A DNA stretch of 40,986 nucleotides from an uncultured Oceanisphaera sp. (GCF_947495715.1 NZ_CANLZU010000026.1:1-40986), one strand, 5' to 3'. Shown: positions 20,888-29,862, numbered from the stretch's first letter. The notes: generated by a model from the letters alone, not told the origin. A program made the numbers and translations.

Positions 20888-21676
20888 ATGTGTGAATTGC
20901 TAGGGATGAGCGCCAACGTACCCACCGATATCTGCTTCAGCTTTACCGGCCTGATGCAGCGGGGCGGCCGCACCGGCCCCCACAAGGATGGCTGGGGTAT
21001 CGTGTTTTACGAAGGCAAGGGACTGCGTACCTTCAAGGATCCGCAGCCGTCCAGTCAGTCGCGCATCGCCAGGCTGGTACAGGAGTATCCGATCAAGAGC
21101 TGCTCTGTGGTCAGTCATATCCGGCAGGCCAACCGGGGCGGCATCGCGCTGGAGAACACTCACCCCTTTACCCGGGAGCTGTGGGGCCGGTACTGGACCT
21201 TTGCCCACAACGGCCAGTTGAGCGGTTACGACCATCTTGAAACCGGGCGGCACAAGCCAGTGGGTGAAACCGACAGCGAGCTCGCCTTTTGCTGGATTCT
21301 GGATGCCATGGAGCGCCAGTTTCCCACCAAACCCCATGATGCCACGGACATGGCCGCCATGTTCCGTTATGTGGCCGGCCTGTGCGATCAGTTGCGTGTG
21401 CTCGGCGTGTTCAACATGCTGCTCACCGACGGCGAATATCTGATGACCTATTGCAGCAACAATCTGCACTGGATTACCCGCCGCGCCCCCTTCGGCCCGG
21501 CCCGGCTAATCGATGAAGAAGTCGAAATCGACTTTCAGAAGGAAACCACGCCCAACGATATCGTGACCGTGATCGCCACCCAGCCGCTGACCAACAACGA
21601 GCAGTGGCACAAGATGCAACCGGGCGAGTTCAACCTCTTCCTGCTGGGCGAACGAATCGCGGCTACCGATTTGTGA
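20888..21676 (+). CDS. yafJ: Class II glutamine amidotransferase YafJ
   Basis: 262 residues. The N-terminal Cys2 (MCELLGM) becomes the nucleophile once Met is removed, as in Ntn-type glutaminases. HKDGWGIVFYEG, SHIRQANRG, HNGQLSGY and ETDSELAFCWILD are the substrate-pocket signatures. No synthase or isomerase domain is fused. The acceptor of the released ammonia is unknown, although related YafJ/DUF4-type proteins have been proposed as stand-alone amidotransferases. It follows gmhA closely and ends in the gap that holds repeat copy C. Confidence 0.92.
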   Translation: MCELLGMSANVPTDICFSFTGLMQRGGRTGPHKDGWGIVFYEGKGLRTFKDPQPSSQSRIARLVQEYPIKSCSVVSHIRQANRGGIALENTHPFTRELWGRYWTFAHNGQLSGYDHLETGRHKPVGETDSELAFCWILDAMERQFPTKPHDATDMAAMFRYVAGLCDQLRVLGVFNMLLTDGEYLMTYCSNNLHWITRRAPFGPARLIDEEVEIDFQKETTPNDIVTVIATQPLTNNEQWHKMQPGEFNLFLLGERIAATDL

Positions 21677-21701
21677 GCTTGTTCCCTGCAGATGGCTCTA
21701 A

Positions 21702-22018
21702 TACCAATCTCACTAAACAAATGATCTATTTCATTTTTGTATAAAAGTCGAACAAAGGGCCCGCTCCCCCGACTCGCCGTGAATCCCTCCCTGGAGGCTC
21801 AGCCGCGCCATCCGTAGCGCGGATGGTCGGCTGAGCAGATCCCTTTGTCCTCCTTGATGCACCGGCGTTGTCTGTTAGCGCCACCTACAGACAACTCGAT
21901 GCTTGAGAAGAGGCAACAGAGATCGACTACCACGACCGTGAAATGCCATGGACGGCATTTCCCGAGCCCTCAGGGATGAGTTCATGGCGTGTCGTGGGAG
22001 GCTGCTGTGTTGCCTCTG
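21702..22018 (+). repeat. Structured MITE-like repeat, copy C (about 317 bp, right end lost)
   Basis: Left end TACCAA (21702-21707), preceded by TAA and followed by the family's CT.A.TAAA..AATGATCTATTT. Module 1 (about 21751-21850): GCTCCCCCGAC pairs with GTCGGCTGAGC (nine of eleven), with inner CCGCGC/GCGCGG. Linker hairpin: GTTGTCTGT with ACAGACAAC, nine perfect pairs. Module 2 (21909-22017): AGAGGCAACAGAG with CTGTGTTGCCTCT, CACGA with TCGTG, and AAATGCCATGGACGGCATTT as a hairpin. No TTGGTA end follows; the sequence runs into the purN terminator. It occupies the convergent yafJ/purN gap. Confidence 0.8.
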
Positions 22019-22047
22019 GAACCATGATTTATCTGCATTCACACAAC

Positions 22048-22083
22048 AAAAAGCGCGCTTATGTCACCATAAGCGCGCTTTTT
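22048..22083. terminator. Bidirectional terminator between yafJ and purN
   Basis: AAAAAGCGCGCTTATG and CATAAGCGCGCTTTTT form a 16-bp perfect stem around loop TCAC. With A and T runs on opposite sides it can serve purN on the minus strand and yafJ on the plus strand. Confidence 0.92.
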
Positions 22084-22099
22084 CAGTAGCAGAAGAAAA

Positions 22100-22738
22100 T
22101 TACTCTCCGGCGTGACCCTGAGCGGGCAGCAAGGTGCCGTCCAGAAAGGCACTACCTTGCTGCATCATCAGACGACCGTCGCAGAACCAGCGCACCACCA
22201 ACGGATAAATAGCGTGCTCCTGCACCTGTACCCGCTCGGCCACGGCCGCTTCGTCATCACCGGCAAAGATGGGCACCCTGGCCTGCAATGCCACCGGGCC
22301 GCCGTCCAGCTCTTCGGTAACGAAGTGCACGCTGCAGCCGTGCTCGCTGTCACCGGCCTCAATGGCTCTTTTATGCGTATGCAGCCCTTGGTATTTGGGC
22401 AGCAGGGAAGGATGAATATTGATCATTCGTCCCTGATAATGGCGCACAAAACCGGGGGTGAGGATGCGCATAAAGCCGGCCAGTACCACCAGATCGGGCG
22501 CATAGCTGTCGATTTGCGTCATTAACGCCGCATCAAAGCTGTCCCGATCCGCATAGTCCTTGCTGGGCAATACCGCCGTGGCGGTGCCCGCGATGCGGGC
22601 ACGTTCCAGACCATAGGCGTCGGCCTTGTTGCTGACGACGGCCACCACGTCGCCGCCCAGCAGGCCGGCGGCGGACTGATCCAGCAACGCCTGCAGATTG
22701 CTGCCGTTGCCGGAAATCAGGACGACGATACGCTTCAT
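22100..22738 (-). CDS. purN: Phosphoribosylglycinamide formyltransferase 1
   Basis: 212 residues. It transfers the formyl group of 10-formyl-THF to GAR, step three of purine synthesis. The GAR-binding loop GNGSNLQAL (11-19), the catalytic Asn-His of [13 protein letters not shown] and the folate-side Asp in [14 protein letters not shown] are present. The ATG overlaps the purM stop by 4 bp, so the pair is translationally coupled. Confidence 0.97.
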   Translation of the reverse strand: MKRIVVLISGNGSNLQALLDQSAAGLLGGDVVAVVSNKADAYGLERARIAGTATAVLPSKDYADRDSFDAALMTQIDSYAPDLVVLAGFMRILTPGFVRHYQGRMINIHPSLLPKYQGLHTHKRAIEAGDSEHGCSVHFVTEELDGGPVALQARVPIFAGDDEAAVAERVQVQEHAIYPLVVRWFCDGRLMMQQGSAFLDGTLLPAQGHAGE

Positions 22739-23772
22739 TTGATCTCGACCTGCTCTTCGCCGTCGGCCGCATTGTCGATCTGACCGATAACCCAGGCTTG
22801 CTCGCCCGCGTCCTGCATGAACTTGACGGCGGCGTCGGCCTGGTCGGCCGGCAGGGCAATCACCATGCCCACACCACAGTTGAAGGTGCGATACATTTCA
22901 TGAGTTTCCACACCACCGGCCTGCTGCAACCAGCCGAACACCTGCGGCCACTGCCAGCTGCTGCCGTCGATAACGGCCTTGGCACCTTTAGGCAGCACGC
23001 GGGGAATGTTTTCCCAGAAGCCGCCGCCGGTGATGTGGCTCAGCGCATGGATGTCGAACTGCTTGATCAGCTCCAGTACCGGCTTCACGTAGATGCGGGT
23101 CGGGGCCATCAGTGCATCGGCCAGGGTGCCATCACCCAGCGGCTGTTGCAGATCGGCCTCGCTGACTTCCAGCACCTTGCGGATCAGGGAATAACCGTTG
23201 GAGTGGGGGCCGCTTGACCCTAAGGCGATCAGCGCATCACCGGCGCCGACTTTGGTGCCGTCGATAATTCCGCTTTTTTCTACTACACCAACACAAAAAC
23301 CTGCCAGGTCGTAGTCGCCGGCTTCGTACATGCCGGGCATTTCGGCGGTTTCACCACCGATCAGGGCGCAACCACTTAGCTCGCAGCCTTCGCCGATACC
23401 GGTCACCACGTCGGCGGCGGTGTCGACGTCCAGCTTGCCGGTGGCGTAGTAGTCGAGGAAGAACAGCGGCTCGGCACCCTGCACAATCAGGTCATTCACG
23501 CACATGGCGACCAGATCGATGCCCACGCCCTGATGACGCTTGAGATCGATGGCCAGGCGCAGCTTGGTGCCTACGCCGTCGGTGCCGGCGACCAGCACCG
23601 GCTCCTTGTAACCGGTCGGCAGCTGGCACAGGGCACCGAAGCCCCCGAGTCCACCCATGACTTCCGGGCGTTGAGTGCGACGGCTGACGCCTTTGATGCG
23701 TTCAACCAGGGCGTTACCGGCATCGATATCTACACCGGCATCTTTATAGCTCAGGGGTTTTTTCTGCGTCAC
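22735..23772 (-). CDS. purM: Phosphoribosylformylglycinamidine cyclo-ligase (AIR synthetase)
   Basis: 345 residues from a GTG at 23772, exactly the E. coli length, with AAGG nine bases upstream. ATP-dependent ring closure of FGAM to [53 protein letters not shown] and [11 protein letters not shown] are diagnostic. First gene of purMN and divergent from upp. I looked for a PurR operator in the gap and found no acceptable match. Confidence 0.97.
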   Translation of the reverse strand: MTQKKPLSYKDAGVDIDAGNALVERIKGVSRRTQRPEVMGGLGGFGALCQLPTGYKEPVLVAGTDGVGTKLRLAIDLKRHQGVGIDLVAMCVNDLIVQGAEPLFFLDYYATGKLDVDTAADVVTGIGEGCELSGCALIGGETAEMPGMYEAGDYDLAGFCVGVVEKSGIIDGTKVGAGDALIALGSSGPHSNGYSLIRKVLEVSEADLQQPLGDGTLADALMAPTRIYVKPVLELIKQFDIHALSHITGGGFWENIPRVLPKGAKAVIDGSSWQWPQVFGWLQQAGGVETHEMYRTFNCGVGMVIALPADQADAAVKFMQDAGEQAWVIGQIDNAADGEEQVEIK

Positions 23773-24137
23773 GAGTGGTTACCTTGTCATTTTATTTAGG
23801 AGCGGATCTGGTACCGGTTGGCTCTTGTTGGCGGCTGTTGGCACCGTTGCCGGCTGTTAGTCACTGTTTCGGCCGCTATTCTAATTTAATGCGCGAGGCA
23901 GTGCCACCGACGTTGGCCTGTCAGACCATGTTCTTGCAGTGAATGTGAGTGGATGATTCGATATTGCCCGGCGGGCGCTTGATAGGGGACCTTAGGTAGA
24001 TGCCCGTCACCTTTAACGACAGGCTCACAGTTTAAAACTCACAGTTTAAAACAAGGGGCCGAACAAGGCTAAACAGGAAGAAGACGACATCCTTTGCTAA
24101 AATTTACCCTGAATGCCTGCCGCAGGGCGCTATTTTA
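23773..24137. other. Divergent purM / upp intergenic region
   Basis: 365 bp without a gene. It holds loosely repeated GGCTGTTGG-like words (23818-23860) and an exact 14-bp tandem duplication CTCACAGTTTAAAA at 24024-24037 and 24038-24051. An extra extended -10-like TGCTAAAAT lies at 24095-24103, repeating the one used in the upp promoter call. No RNA gene or purine riboswitch fold is evident. Confidence 0.5.
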
Positions 24138-24161
24138 TGCTAAAATCCCGCGGTTTTTTTG
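24138..24161 (+). promoter_or_regulatory. upp promoter with GG-T7 start region (possible UTP-dependent slippage)
   Basis: The extended -10 TGCTAAAAT (24138-24146) is followed by CCCGC, then GG at 24152-24153, seven T (24154-24160) and G. The expected start falls on GG. In E. coli upp and codBA, initial transcripts beginning G-A-U(n) undergo reiterative U addition when UTP is high, which lowers expression. Here the start-proximal A is replaced by G. No strong -35 is visible. Confidence 0.6.
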
Positions 24162-24200
24162 TGCATGTGCATACAGTCAGGGCGTCGGGAGAATAGGTTG

Positions 24201-24827
24201 ATGAAAGTTGTTGAAGTTAAGCACCCTTTGGTGAAACACAAGCTGGGTCTGATGCGGGAAGCCGATATCAGTACCAAACGCTTTCGTGAACTGGCAAAGG
24301 AAGTCGGCAGCCTGCTGACCTATGAAGCCACTGCCGATTTTGAAACCGAGAAAACCACCATCAATGGTTGGCACGGCCCGACCGATGTTGATCAGCTCAA
24401 GGGCAAGAAAGTGACCGTAGTACCGATTCTGCGTGCCGGCCTGGGCATGATGGACGGGGTGCTGGAGCATATGCCCGGTGCCCGGGTCAGCGTGGTGGGG
24501 GTTTATCGTGACGAAGAAACACTGCAACCGGTACATTACTTCAACAAGCTGGTCAGCCATATCGACGAACGGATGGCGCTGATCGTCGATCCCATGCTGG
24601 CTACCGGCGGCTCCATGATCGCCACCATCGATCTGCTGAAGGAAAAAGGCTGTCAGCACTTCAAGGTGATCGTGCTGGTGGCTGCCCCCGAAGGCCTCAA
24701 GGCGCTGGAAGCCGCTCACCCGGACGTAGAGCTGTATTGTGCCTCTGTTGACGAGCGGCTCGACAAGAATGGTTATATCATTCCCGGTCTCGGTGATGCC
24801 GGCGACAAGATTTTTGGTACCAAGTAA
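24201..24827 (+). CDS. upp: Uracil phosphoribosyltransferase
   Basis: 208 residues from the ATG at 24201 ([20 protein letters not shown]), identical in length to E. coli Upp. The longer in-frame start is inside the leader and not supported. It makes UMP from uracil and PRPP. The PRPP loop [15 protein letters not shown] and the uracil site [16 protein letters not shown] are intact. Paired with uraA downstream, so uptake and salvage of uracil are linked. Confidence 0.97.
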   Translation: MKVVEVKHPLVKHKLGLMREADISTKRFRELAKEVGSLLTYEATADFETEKTTINGWHGPTDVDQLKGKKVTVVPILRAGLGMMDGVLEHMPGARVSVVGVYRDEETLQPVHYFNKLVSHIDERMALIVDPMLATGGSMIATIDLLKEKGCQHFKVIVLVAAPEGLKALEAAHPDVELYCASVDERLDKNGYIIPGLGDAGDKIFGTK

Positions 24828-24830
24828 GTC

Positions 24831-24855
24831 AAAACCGGCGCAGGCCGGTTTTTTT
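24831..24855 (+). terminator. Intrinsic terminator between upp and uraA
   Basis: AAAACCGGC pairs with GCCGGTTTT around loop GCAG, followed by further Ts. It lies three bases after the upp stop and 24 bp before uraA. With no obvious second promoter, it probably acts as a partial terminator that sets uraA below upp. Confidence 0.85.
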
Positions 24856-24879
24856 CCGTTTGTTCAAGGTAAATAAAAG

Positions 24880-26148
24880 ATGAGTTCAGTTAATCAACCC
24901 GACGTTCTGGCCCACAGCCAGAGTGCGGCCAATACCCCGTTGCGCCAGGCTCTGGCCGGCTCCCAGATGCTGTTTGTGGCCTTTGGCGCCCTGGTGCTGA
25001 TGCCGCTGATCACCGGCCTGGATCCCAACGTGGCCCTGTTTACCGCCGGTTTCGGCACCCTGATTTTTCAGTTGTGCACCAAGCGTCAGGTACCGATTTT
25101 TCTGGCGTCTTCTTTCGCCTTTATCGCCCCGATTCTGTACGGCGTGCAAACCTGGGGCATTCCCGCCACCATGAGCGGATTGATGGCGGCCGGTGTCATG
25201 TATGTGCTGCTTAGCCAGCTGGTACGCTGGCGCGGTACCGCTTTACTGACCCGGCTGTTGCCGCCGGTGGTGGTCGGGCCGGTGATCATGGTGATCGGTC
25301 TGGGGCTGGCGCCGATGGCGGTGAACATGGCCATCGGCAAGAGCGGTGATGGTGCATCCGAAATGATGGCCAACGATGTGGCGTTGTGGCTGTCGCTGTC
25401 GGCGCTGGTGACCACCCTGCTGGTATCCACGGTGGCGAAAGGGGTATTTCGGCTGGTGCCCATTACCGCCGGCATCGCGGTGGGCTACAGCCTGGCACTG
25501 TGGTTCGGCGTGGTCGACTTTACGCCGGTACGCGAGGCGGCCTGGTTCTCTCTGCCGCATTTTGTCGCGCCCGAATGGCATTGGCAGGCGGTGTTGTTCA
25601 TGCTGCCGGTGGCCATCGCGCCCGCCATCGAACATATCGGTGACGTGCTGGCCATCAGCTCGGTTACCGGCAAGGATTATATCAAGAAACCGGGTCTGCA
25701 CCGCACCCTGCTGGGTGATGGCCTGGCCACGGTTGGTGCCTCTATGTTCGGTGGTCCGCCCAACACCACCTATTCCGAGGTGACCGGCGCCGTGATGCTG
25801 ACCAAGAATTTCAACCCGGTGATCATGACCTGGGCGGCGGGCTTTGCCATCGTGCTGGCCTTTGTCGGTAAATTCGGCGCCCTGATGCTGAGCATTCCGA
25901 CCCCGGTGATGGGCGGCATCATGATTCTGCTGTTCGGCTCCATCGCGACCGTGGGCCTGAACAGCCTGATCAAGCATCAGGTGGATTTGTCTCAGGCACG
26001 CAACCTGTGCATTGTGGCGGTGATCCTGATCTTCGGCATCGGCGGCATGGCCTTCGGTATCGGCGGTTTCAGCCTGCAGGGCATCAGCCTGTGTGGCATC
26101 GTCGGCATACTGTTGAATCTGGTACTACCCAGAGCACAGCCCCATTGA
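24880..26148 (+). CDS. uraA: Uracil:proton symporter UraA
   Basis: 422 residues, NCS2/NAT family with 14 membrane segments in two inverted repeats. The uracil-site glutamates lie in IAPAIEHIGDVLAISS and GGPPNTTYSEVTGAVMLTKN, as expected for E. coli UraA (Glu241, Glu290). The N-terminus is about ten residues longer than in E. coli. AAGG lies nine bases before the ATG. Transcribed with upp through a leaky terminator. Confidence 0.95.
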   Translation: MSSVNQPDVLAHSQSAANTPLRQALAGSQMLFVAFGALVLMPLITGLDPNVALFTAGFGTLIFQLCTKRQVPIFLASSFAFIAPILYGVQTWGIPATMSGLMAAGVMYVLLSQLVRWRGTALLTRLLPPVVVGPVIMVIGLGLAPMAVNMAIGKSGDGASEMMANDVALWLSLSALVTTLLVSTVAKGVFRLVPITAGIAVGYSLALWFGVVDFTPVREAAWFSLPHFVAPEWHWQAVLFMLPVAIAPAIEHIGDVLAISSVTGKDYIKKPGLHRTLLGDGLATVGASMFGGPPNTTYSEVTGAVMLTKNFNPVIMTWAAGFAIVLAFVGKFGALMLSIPTPVMGGIMILLFGSIATVGLNSLIKHQVDLSQARNLCIVAVILIFGIGGMAFGIGGFSLQGISLCGIVGILLNLVLPRAQPH

Positions 26149-26211
26149 GTCTGGTTTGCATTCATGTCTGTGGTTATCATGCGCCTCATGCTTTTCAAAA
26201 GTGGTAACTTG

Positions 26212-27198
26212 ATGTTGAAAAATCTGTTGCTGACGACGCTGCTGCTGTGTTCGGCTGCCGCGTCGGCTCACTCGGTGTTTGAGGTTAAGCTTGATCCGGC
26301 CCCCTATAACCGAAGCGAGGCGCGGACCCAGGCGGTGGAGTTGGTGCTGGATCGCCTGACCGGCGGCCGAGCAGAGAACTCCTGGGTGCAGGATGAAGTG
26401 GGTCGAGAACTGTCGCGCTACCTGCAGGCGGAGCCGACAGGATCCGGCTATAACGCCGTGTTCAACGAAGCAGAGTTGCTGGCCTTGCTGCAAGGCGCCG
26501 AGTTGCCGTTTTCGCTGGCGCCGAGGCCGACCTTGCTGGTGTGGCTGTCGACAGAGGGGCGTGCCCGCAGCGAGGCAAACCGCTCCTGGCGACGAGCCTC
26601 TAATGCCTATCAGATACCGCTGCTATGGCCACTGTGGGATCTGGACGAGCACATGACGCTGGACCCCCGCGAGCTGTTTGCTGCCAAGCCTCTGCGTGAG
26701 GCCAGCCGGCGCTACGGCGCAGAATACTGGCTGGCAGTGGAGCAGGGCACGGAGGGCGGCCGCTGGCAGCTGTTTGGCTCCGAGCAAGTGACGCCGCTGC
26801 TCGAAGGTAAACTGGAGTCGGGTGCCGATGCGGTGACCAAACTGATGGCGCGTCTCAATCGTTACTGGGTTGAAAAGCATGCACAGAGACGGGCGCCCCG
26901 GCCTGCCAATCCGGCGCCGGAACAGCCGTTGCTGGCCGAGGTGGATGCCGGCGGCGAACTGACCATAGTGGTTTCCGGTCTGCGCCGGTTTGCAGACACT
27001 GTGTTGCTGGAGCGCAAGTTGCGCCAACTCGATGGAGTGGGGTCGGTTTTTGTGGTTGATAGCGCCGGCTCTCAGGGACGTTATCGACTGGACCTATACG
27101 GCTCTCGCGCCGCCGTGCTGCAGGCGTTGACCACTATTGGCGGACTGACCGTAACCGGTGAGCGGGAATTCAGCTGGTCGGGAGCCACACGTGATTAA
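26212..27198 (+). CDS. DUF2066 domain-containing exported protein
   Basis: 328 residues from the ATG at 26212, where a clean signal peptide begins (MLKNLLLTTLLLCSAAASAHS, cut expected after ASA). Upstream in-frame Met codons would place charged residues before the signal, so I chose this one. The body has the DUF2066 pattern: RSEARTQAVELVLDRLTG, then RPTLLVWLS and SYQIPLLWPLWDLDEH-like text, and a C-terminal alpha/beta repeat around VVSGLRRFADTVLLERKLRQL. Predicted periplasmic, function unknown. It sits between uraA and hda, as seen in related marine gammaproteobacteria. Confidence 0.85.
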   Translation: MLKNLLLTTLLLCSAAASAHSVFEVKLDPAPYNRSEARTQAVELVLDRLTGGRAENSWVQDEVGRELSRYLQAEPTGSGYNAVFNEAELLALLQGAELPFSLAPRPTLLVWLSTEGRARSEANRSWRRASNAYQIPLLWPLWDLDEHMTLDPRELFAAKPLREASRRYGAEYWLAVEQGTEGGRWQLFGSEQVTPLLEGKLESGADAVTKLMARLNRYWVEKHAQRRAPRPANPAPEQPLLAEVDAGGELTIVVSGLRRFADTVLLERKLRQLDGVGSVFVVDSAGSQGRYRLDLYGSRAAVLQALTTIGGLTVTGEREFSWSGATRD

Positions 27199-27913
27199 CG
27201 GCGATGAAGAAGATAACCAGCCAGCCCAGTTGGCGCTGGCGGTACAGCTGCCGGATGATGAAACCTTTGCCAGTTTTTATCCGGGCGATAACGCCCAGCT
27301 GATCACCGCCCTTAAAAATGCGGCCATCGGTCAGGGTGACGAGCTGCTGTATTTCTGGGGGCAGCAGGGCAGTGGCCGCTCTCACCTGCTGCATGCCGCC
27401 TGTGCCGAGCTGGATGGGGAAGGTGAGACCGCGGCCTATATTTCGCTCGACAGCTATCAGAACATGTCGACGCGCATACTGGACGGCATGGAGCTGCTGG
27501 CGCTGGTGTGTCTGGATAATCTGGATGCCATTGCCGGGGTGGCAGAGTGGGAGCGGGCCGTGTTCAACTTCTTCAATCGCCGCCGCGAGCGGGCGCCGGG
27601 CTCCCTGGTGATCAGTGCCATCAACGCGCCGCGCAACCTGGGGCTGGCACTGCCGGATCTGGCCTCGCGCCTCGATTGGGGCGTGGCCTATCAGCTGAAA
27701 CCGCTGGATGATGAAGGCAAGCTCAGTGCCCTGCAGCTGAGAGCCGAATTGCGCGGCTTCAAGCTGCCCACCGATGTGGGCCGCTTTCTGCTCAATCGGT
27801 TATCCCGCGACATGAGTACCCTGCTTGCGGCTCTCGATCTGCTCGACAACGCTTCTTTTCAGGCCAAACGCAAACTCAGCATTCCCTTCGCCAAGGAAAT
27901 ACTGGGGCTGTAG
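27191..27913 (+). CDS. hda: DnaA regulatory inactivator Hda
   Basis: 240 residues from a GTG at 27191 that overlaps the DUF2066 gene's stop by 8 bp. No in-frame ATG is available near the start. AAA+ protein that, bound to the DNA-loaded sliding clamp, stimulates hydrolysis of DnaA-bound ATP after initiation. The Walker A region is GQQGSGRSHLLHAA, with Arg in place of Lys as in E. coli; sensor and arginine-finger text LPDLASRLDWG is intact. The clamp-binding segment reads QLALAVQL where E. coli has QLSLPLYL, so the Pro is missing. LPDDETFASFYPGDN follows as usual. Confidence 0.93.
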   Translation: MINGDEEDNQPAQLALAVQLPDDETFASFYPGDNAQLITALKNAAIGQGDELLYFWGQQGSGRSHLLHAACAELDGEGETAAYISLDSYQNMSTRILDGMELLALVCLDNLDAIAGVAEWERAVFNFFNRRRERAPGSLVISAINAPRNLGLALPDLASRLDWGVAYQLKPLDDEGKLSALQLRAELRGFKLPTDVGRFLLNRLSRDMSTLLAALDLLDNASFQAKRKLSIPFAKEILGL

Positions 27914-28030
27914 CGGGGCTGATAACCTGCATTTATATGTAATACCGAGCCCATTTATGCGGCGCAAACTTGCAGGTAACGGTATGTCTGCAAGAACTGC
28001 ATATCGCCTGACGGTCTCGCGTGGTCTGAT

Positions 28031-28145
28031 CCGCCAGCTGAAGCGGCGGCTACAAAACCGCAAGCCAGCTCGTCCCGTAGGGTCCATTTCAATGGACCAG
28101 CCTGACCTGAGAGCCATACCTCTGGTCGAATAAATTCGACCCTAC
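28031..28145. repeat. Cluster of three GTAG-headed REP palindromes
   Basis: Three palindromes, each with a GTAG head on one strand. At 28031-28053 (minus): GTAG then CCGCC..GGCGG. At 28077-28098 (plus): GTAG then GGTCCATT/AATGGACC. At 28124-28145 (minus): GTAG then GGTCGAAT/ATTCGACC. Head-to-head and tail-to-tail REPs form BIME-like clusters in other genomes. They lie between convergent hda and xthA; 27914-28030 holds nothing else I can name. Confidence 0.65.
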
Positions 28146-28204
28146 GAAGAAAGAGATACTCATCAGCAAGTATCTCTTATTCCCATCCCGATCCAATGTA
28201 TCCC

Positions 28205-29011
28205 TCAGCCAAAAGTGGCCCAGATGGGGGCGTGATCCGAGGGCTTTTCGATACCGCGCAGCTCGTAGTCGATACCGGTGTCGATCAACTGCTCGACCAG
28301 CGGCCGGGTGGCGAGGATCAGGTCGATGCGCAGGCCGCGGTTGTCGTTGAAGCCCTTGCTGCGGTAGTCGAACCAGGAATACCGCGCGCTCTCTTCCGGG
28401 TTCTGCAGCCGCCAGGTGTCGATCAGTCCCCAGCCCATCAGCGTGTTCATCCATTCCCGTTCTTCCGGCAGAAAGGAGCACTTACCCTCGCGCAGCCAGC
28501 GTTTGCGGTTGGGCTCGCCGATGCCGATATCCAGATCGGTATGGGAAATATTCACGTCTCCCATCACGATAACCGCGTCATCCGGCTGATGGTGCTCGGT
28601 CAGATAGCGTTGCAAATCTGCATAAAAGCGGGTCTTGGCCGGAAACTTGGTTTCGTGGCTGCGGTTTTCGCCCTGAGGGAAATAACCGTTGAGCACGGTC
28701 AGCACGCTTCCGTCGGGGCGGGCGAAACGGCCCATGATCATGCGTCGCTGGGCATCTTCTTCATCACCGGGAAAGCCCTTCTGGATTGCAAGCGGGGCCT
28801 GCTTGCTCAGCATGGCCACGCCGTAATGAGCTTTCTGGCCATGAAAGTGCACGTGATAGCCCATGGCTTCCACGGCGGCCAGCGGAAAGGCGTCGTCGTG
28901 AACCTTGATTTCCTGCAGACCTATGATGTCCGGCTGGTGTTTGTCGATAAGCGCCTGCAACTGGTGCAAACGCGCCCTGAGTCCATTGATATTGAAGGAA
29001 ACAACTTTCAT
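28205..29011 (-). CDS. xthA: Exonuclease III
   Basis: 268 residues, the same length as E. coli Xth. AP endonuclease and 3'-5' exonuclease on double-stranded DNA in base-excision repair. All active-site elements are in place: FNINGLRA (Asn7), LQEIKVHD (metal-binding Glu34), [28 protein letters not shown] and the C-terminal [10 protein letters not shown]. Monocistronic, convergent with hda. Confidence 0.97.
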   Translation of the reverse strand: MKVVSFNINGLRARLHQLQALIDKHQPDIIGLQEIKVHDDAFPLAAVEAMGYHVHFHGQKAHYGVAMLSKQAPLAIQKGFPGDEEDAQRRMIMGRFARPDGSVLTVLNGYFPQGENRSHETKFPAKTRFYADLQRYLTEHHQPDDAVIVMGDVNISHTDLDIGIGEPNRKRWLREGKCSFLPEEREWMNTLMGWGLIDTWRLQNPEESARYSWFDYRSKGFNDNRGLRIDLILATRPLVEQLIDTGIDYELRGIEKPSDHAPIWATFG

Positions 29012-29060
29012 TACGGCGCCCGATACAAAAAAGAGGGCGCCATGCTAGCAGAAACCGGGG

Positions 29061-29822
29061 TCAGTCGGCAGTCGCCCCGTCCGGATAGATCATCCGTTTG
29101 CTCATGCCGCCGTCGATAATATATTCCTGACCGGTAATAAAGCCGGCCTCGTCGGATAACAGAAATCGCGCCAGCGCCGCCACATCGTCGACGTCACCCA
29201 CCCGGCCGGCCGGGTGCAGGCCGTGATCGTGCCGGCTGGGCGCCGGCTCCATGGGGTTTGGCTGCAGCCGACTCACATCAATCCAGCCCGGGCTGATGAC
29301 ATTGACCCTCACATCCGGCCCCAGGCTGATGGCCATGGCATGCGTCAGGGCGATGAGTCCGCCCTTGGCGGCAGCATAGGCCTCGCTGTCGGGCTCGGAC
29401 TGATGCGCCCGGGTCGAGGCGATATTGATGATGGACCCGCCCGGCTTGAGCAGGGGGGCCACATGCTTGCTGATCAGCATGGGGCCGGTAAGGTTGACCG
29501 CCAGCACCCGCTGCCAGTGCGACAGGGGGAGCTGAGCCAGTGGTTCATGATGGGGCTGGCTGATGGCGGCGTTGTTGATGATGCCATCGATCTGCCCGAA
29601 CTGACGTTCAATCAGTCGGCTCAGCGCCTGTACCGAGGTTTCTTCGCTGACATCGAGGTGAACCAGTTGCAGGCCGGGCAATCCGGCGTCGTCCAGCCGG
29701 GTGAGGGCATCCTTGTCGATATCGACCCCCACTACCTGATAGTTGTGTTGCAGAAAGTAGCGGCTCATGCCCAGTCCCAGCCCCTGGGCTACCCCGGTGA
29801 TCAGAATTTTTCCCTGCTTCAT
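29061..29822 (-). CDS. SDR-family NAD(P)-dependent oxidoreductase
   Basis: 253 residues from the ATG at 29822, five bases after a perfect AAGGAG; the longer ORF start is not needed. Classical short-chain dehydrogenase: cofactor loop TGVAQGLG near residue 10, NNAA near 85, catalytic Ser in INIASTRAH and YAAAK, then SPGWIDVSR and the C-terminal GQEYIIDGGMS. The acidic residue at the end of beta-2 (GVDIDKD) suggests NAD(H) preference. Substrate unknown. Divergent from the RND pump operon. Confidence 0.9.
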   Translation of the reverse strand: MKQGKILITGVAQGLGLGMSRYFLQHNYQVVGVDIDKDALTRLDDAGLPGLQLVHLDVSEETSVQALSRLIERQFGQIDGIINNAAISQPHHEPLAQLPLSHWQRVLAVNLTGPMLISKHVAPLLKPGGSIINIASTRAHQSEPDSEAYAAAKGGLIALTHAMAISLGPDVRVNVISPGWIDVSRLQPNPMEPAPSRHDHGLHPAGRVGDVDDVAALARFLLSDEAGFITGQEYIIDGGMSKRMIYPDGATAD

Positions 29823-29862
29823 ACTGTCTCCTTGACGAGGCTCCTGCCGGCTTGTGGTGTCT

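Noticed and set aside
23904-23925. Possible PurR operator in the purM/upp gap (GCCACCGACGTTGGC)
   Set aside because: It is an odd-length imperfect palindrome and lacks the A-C-G-C-A-A-A-C-G core spacing of PurR sites.
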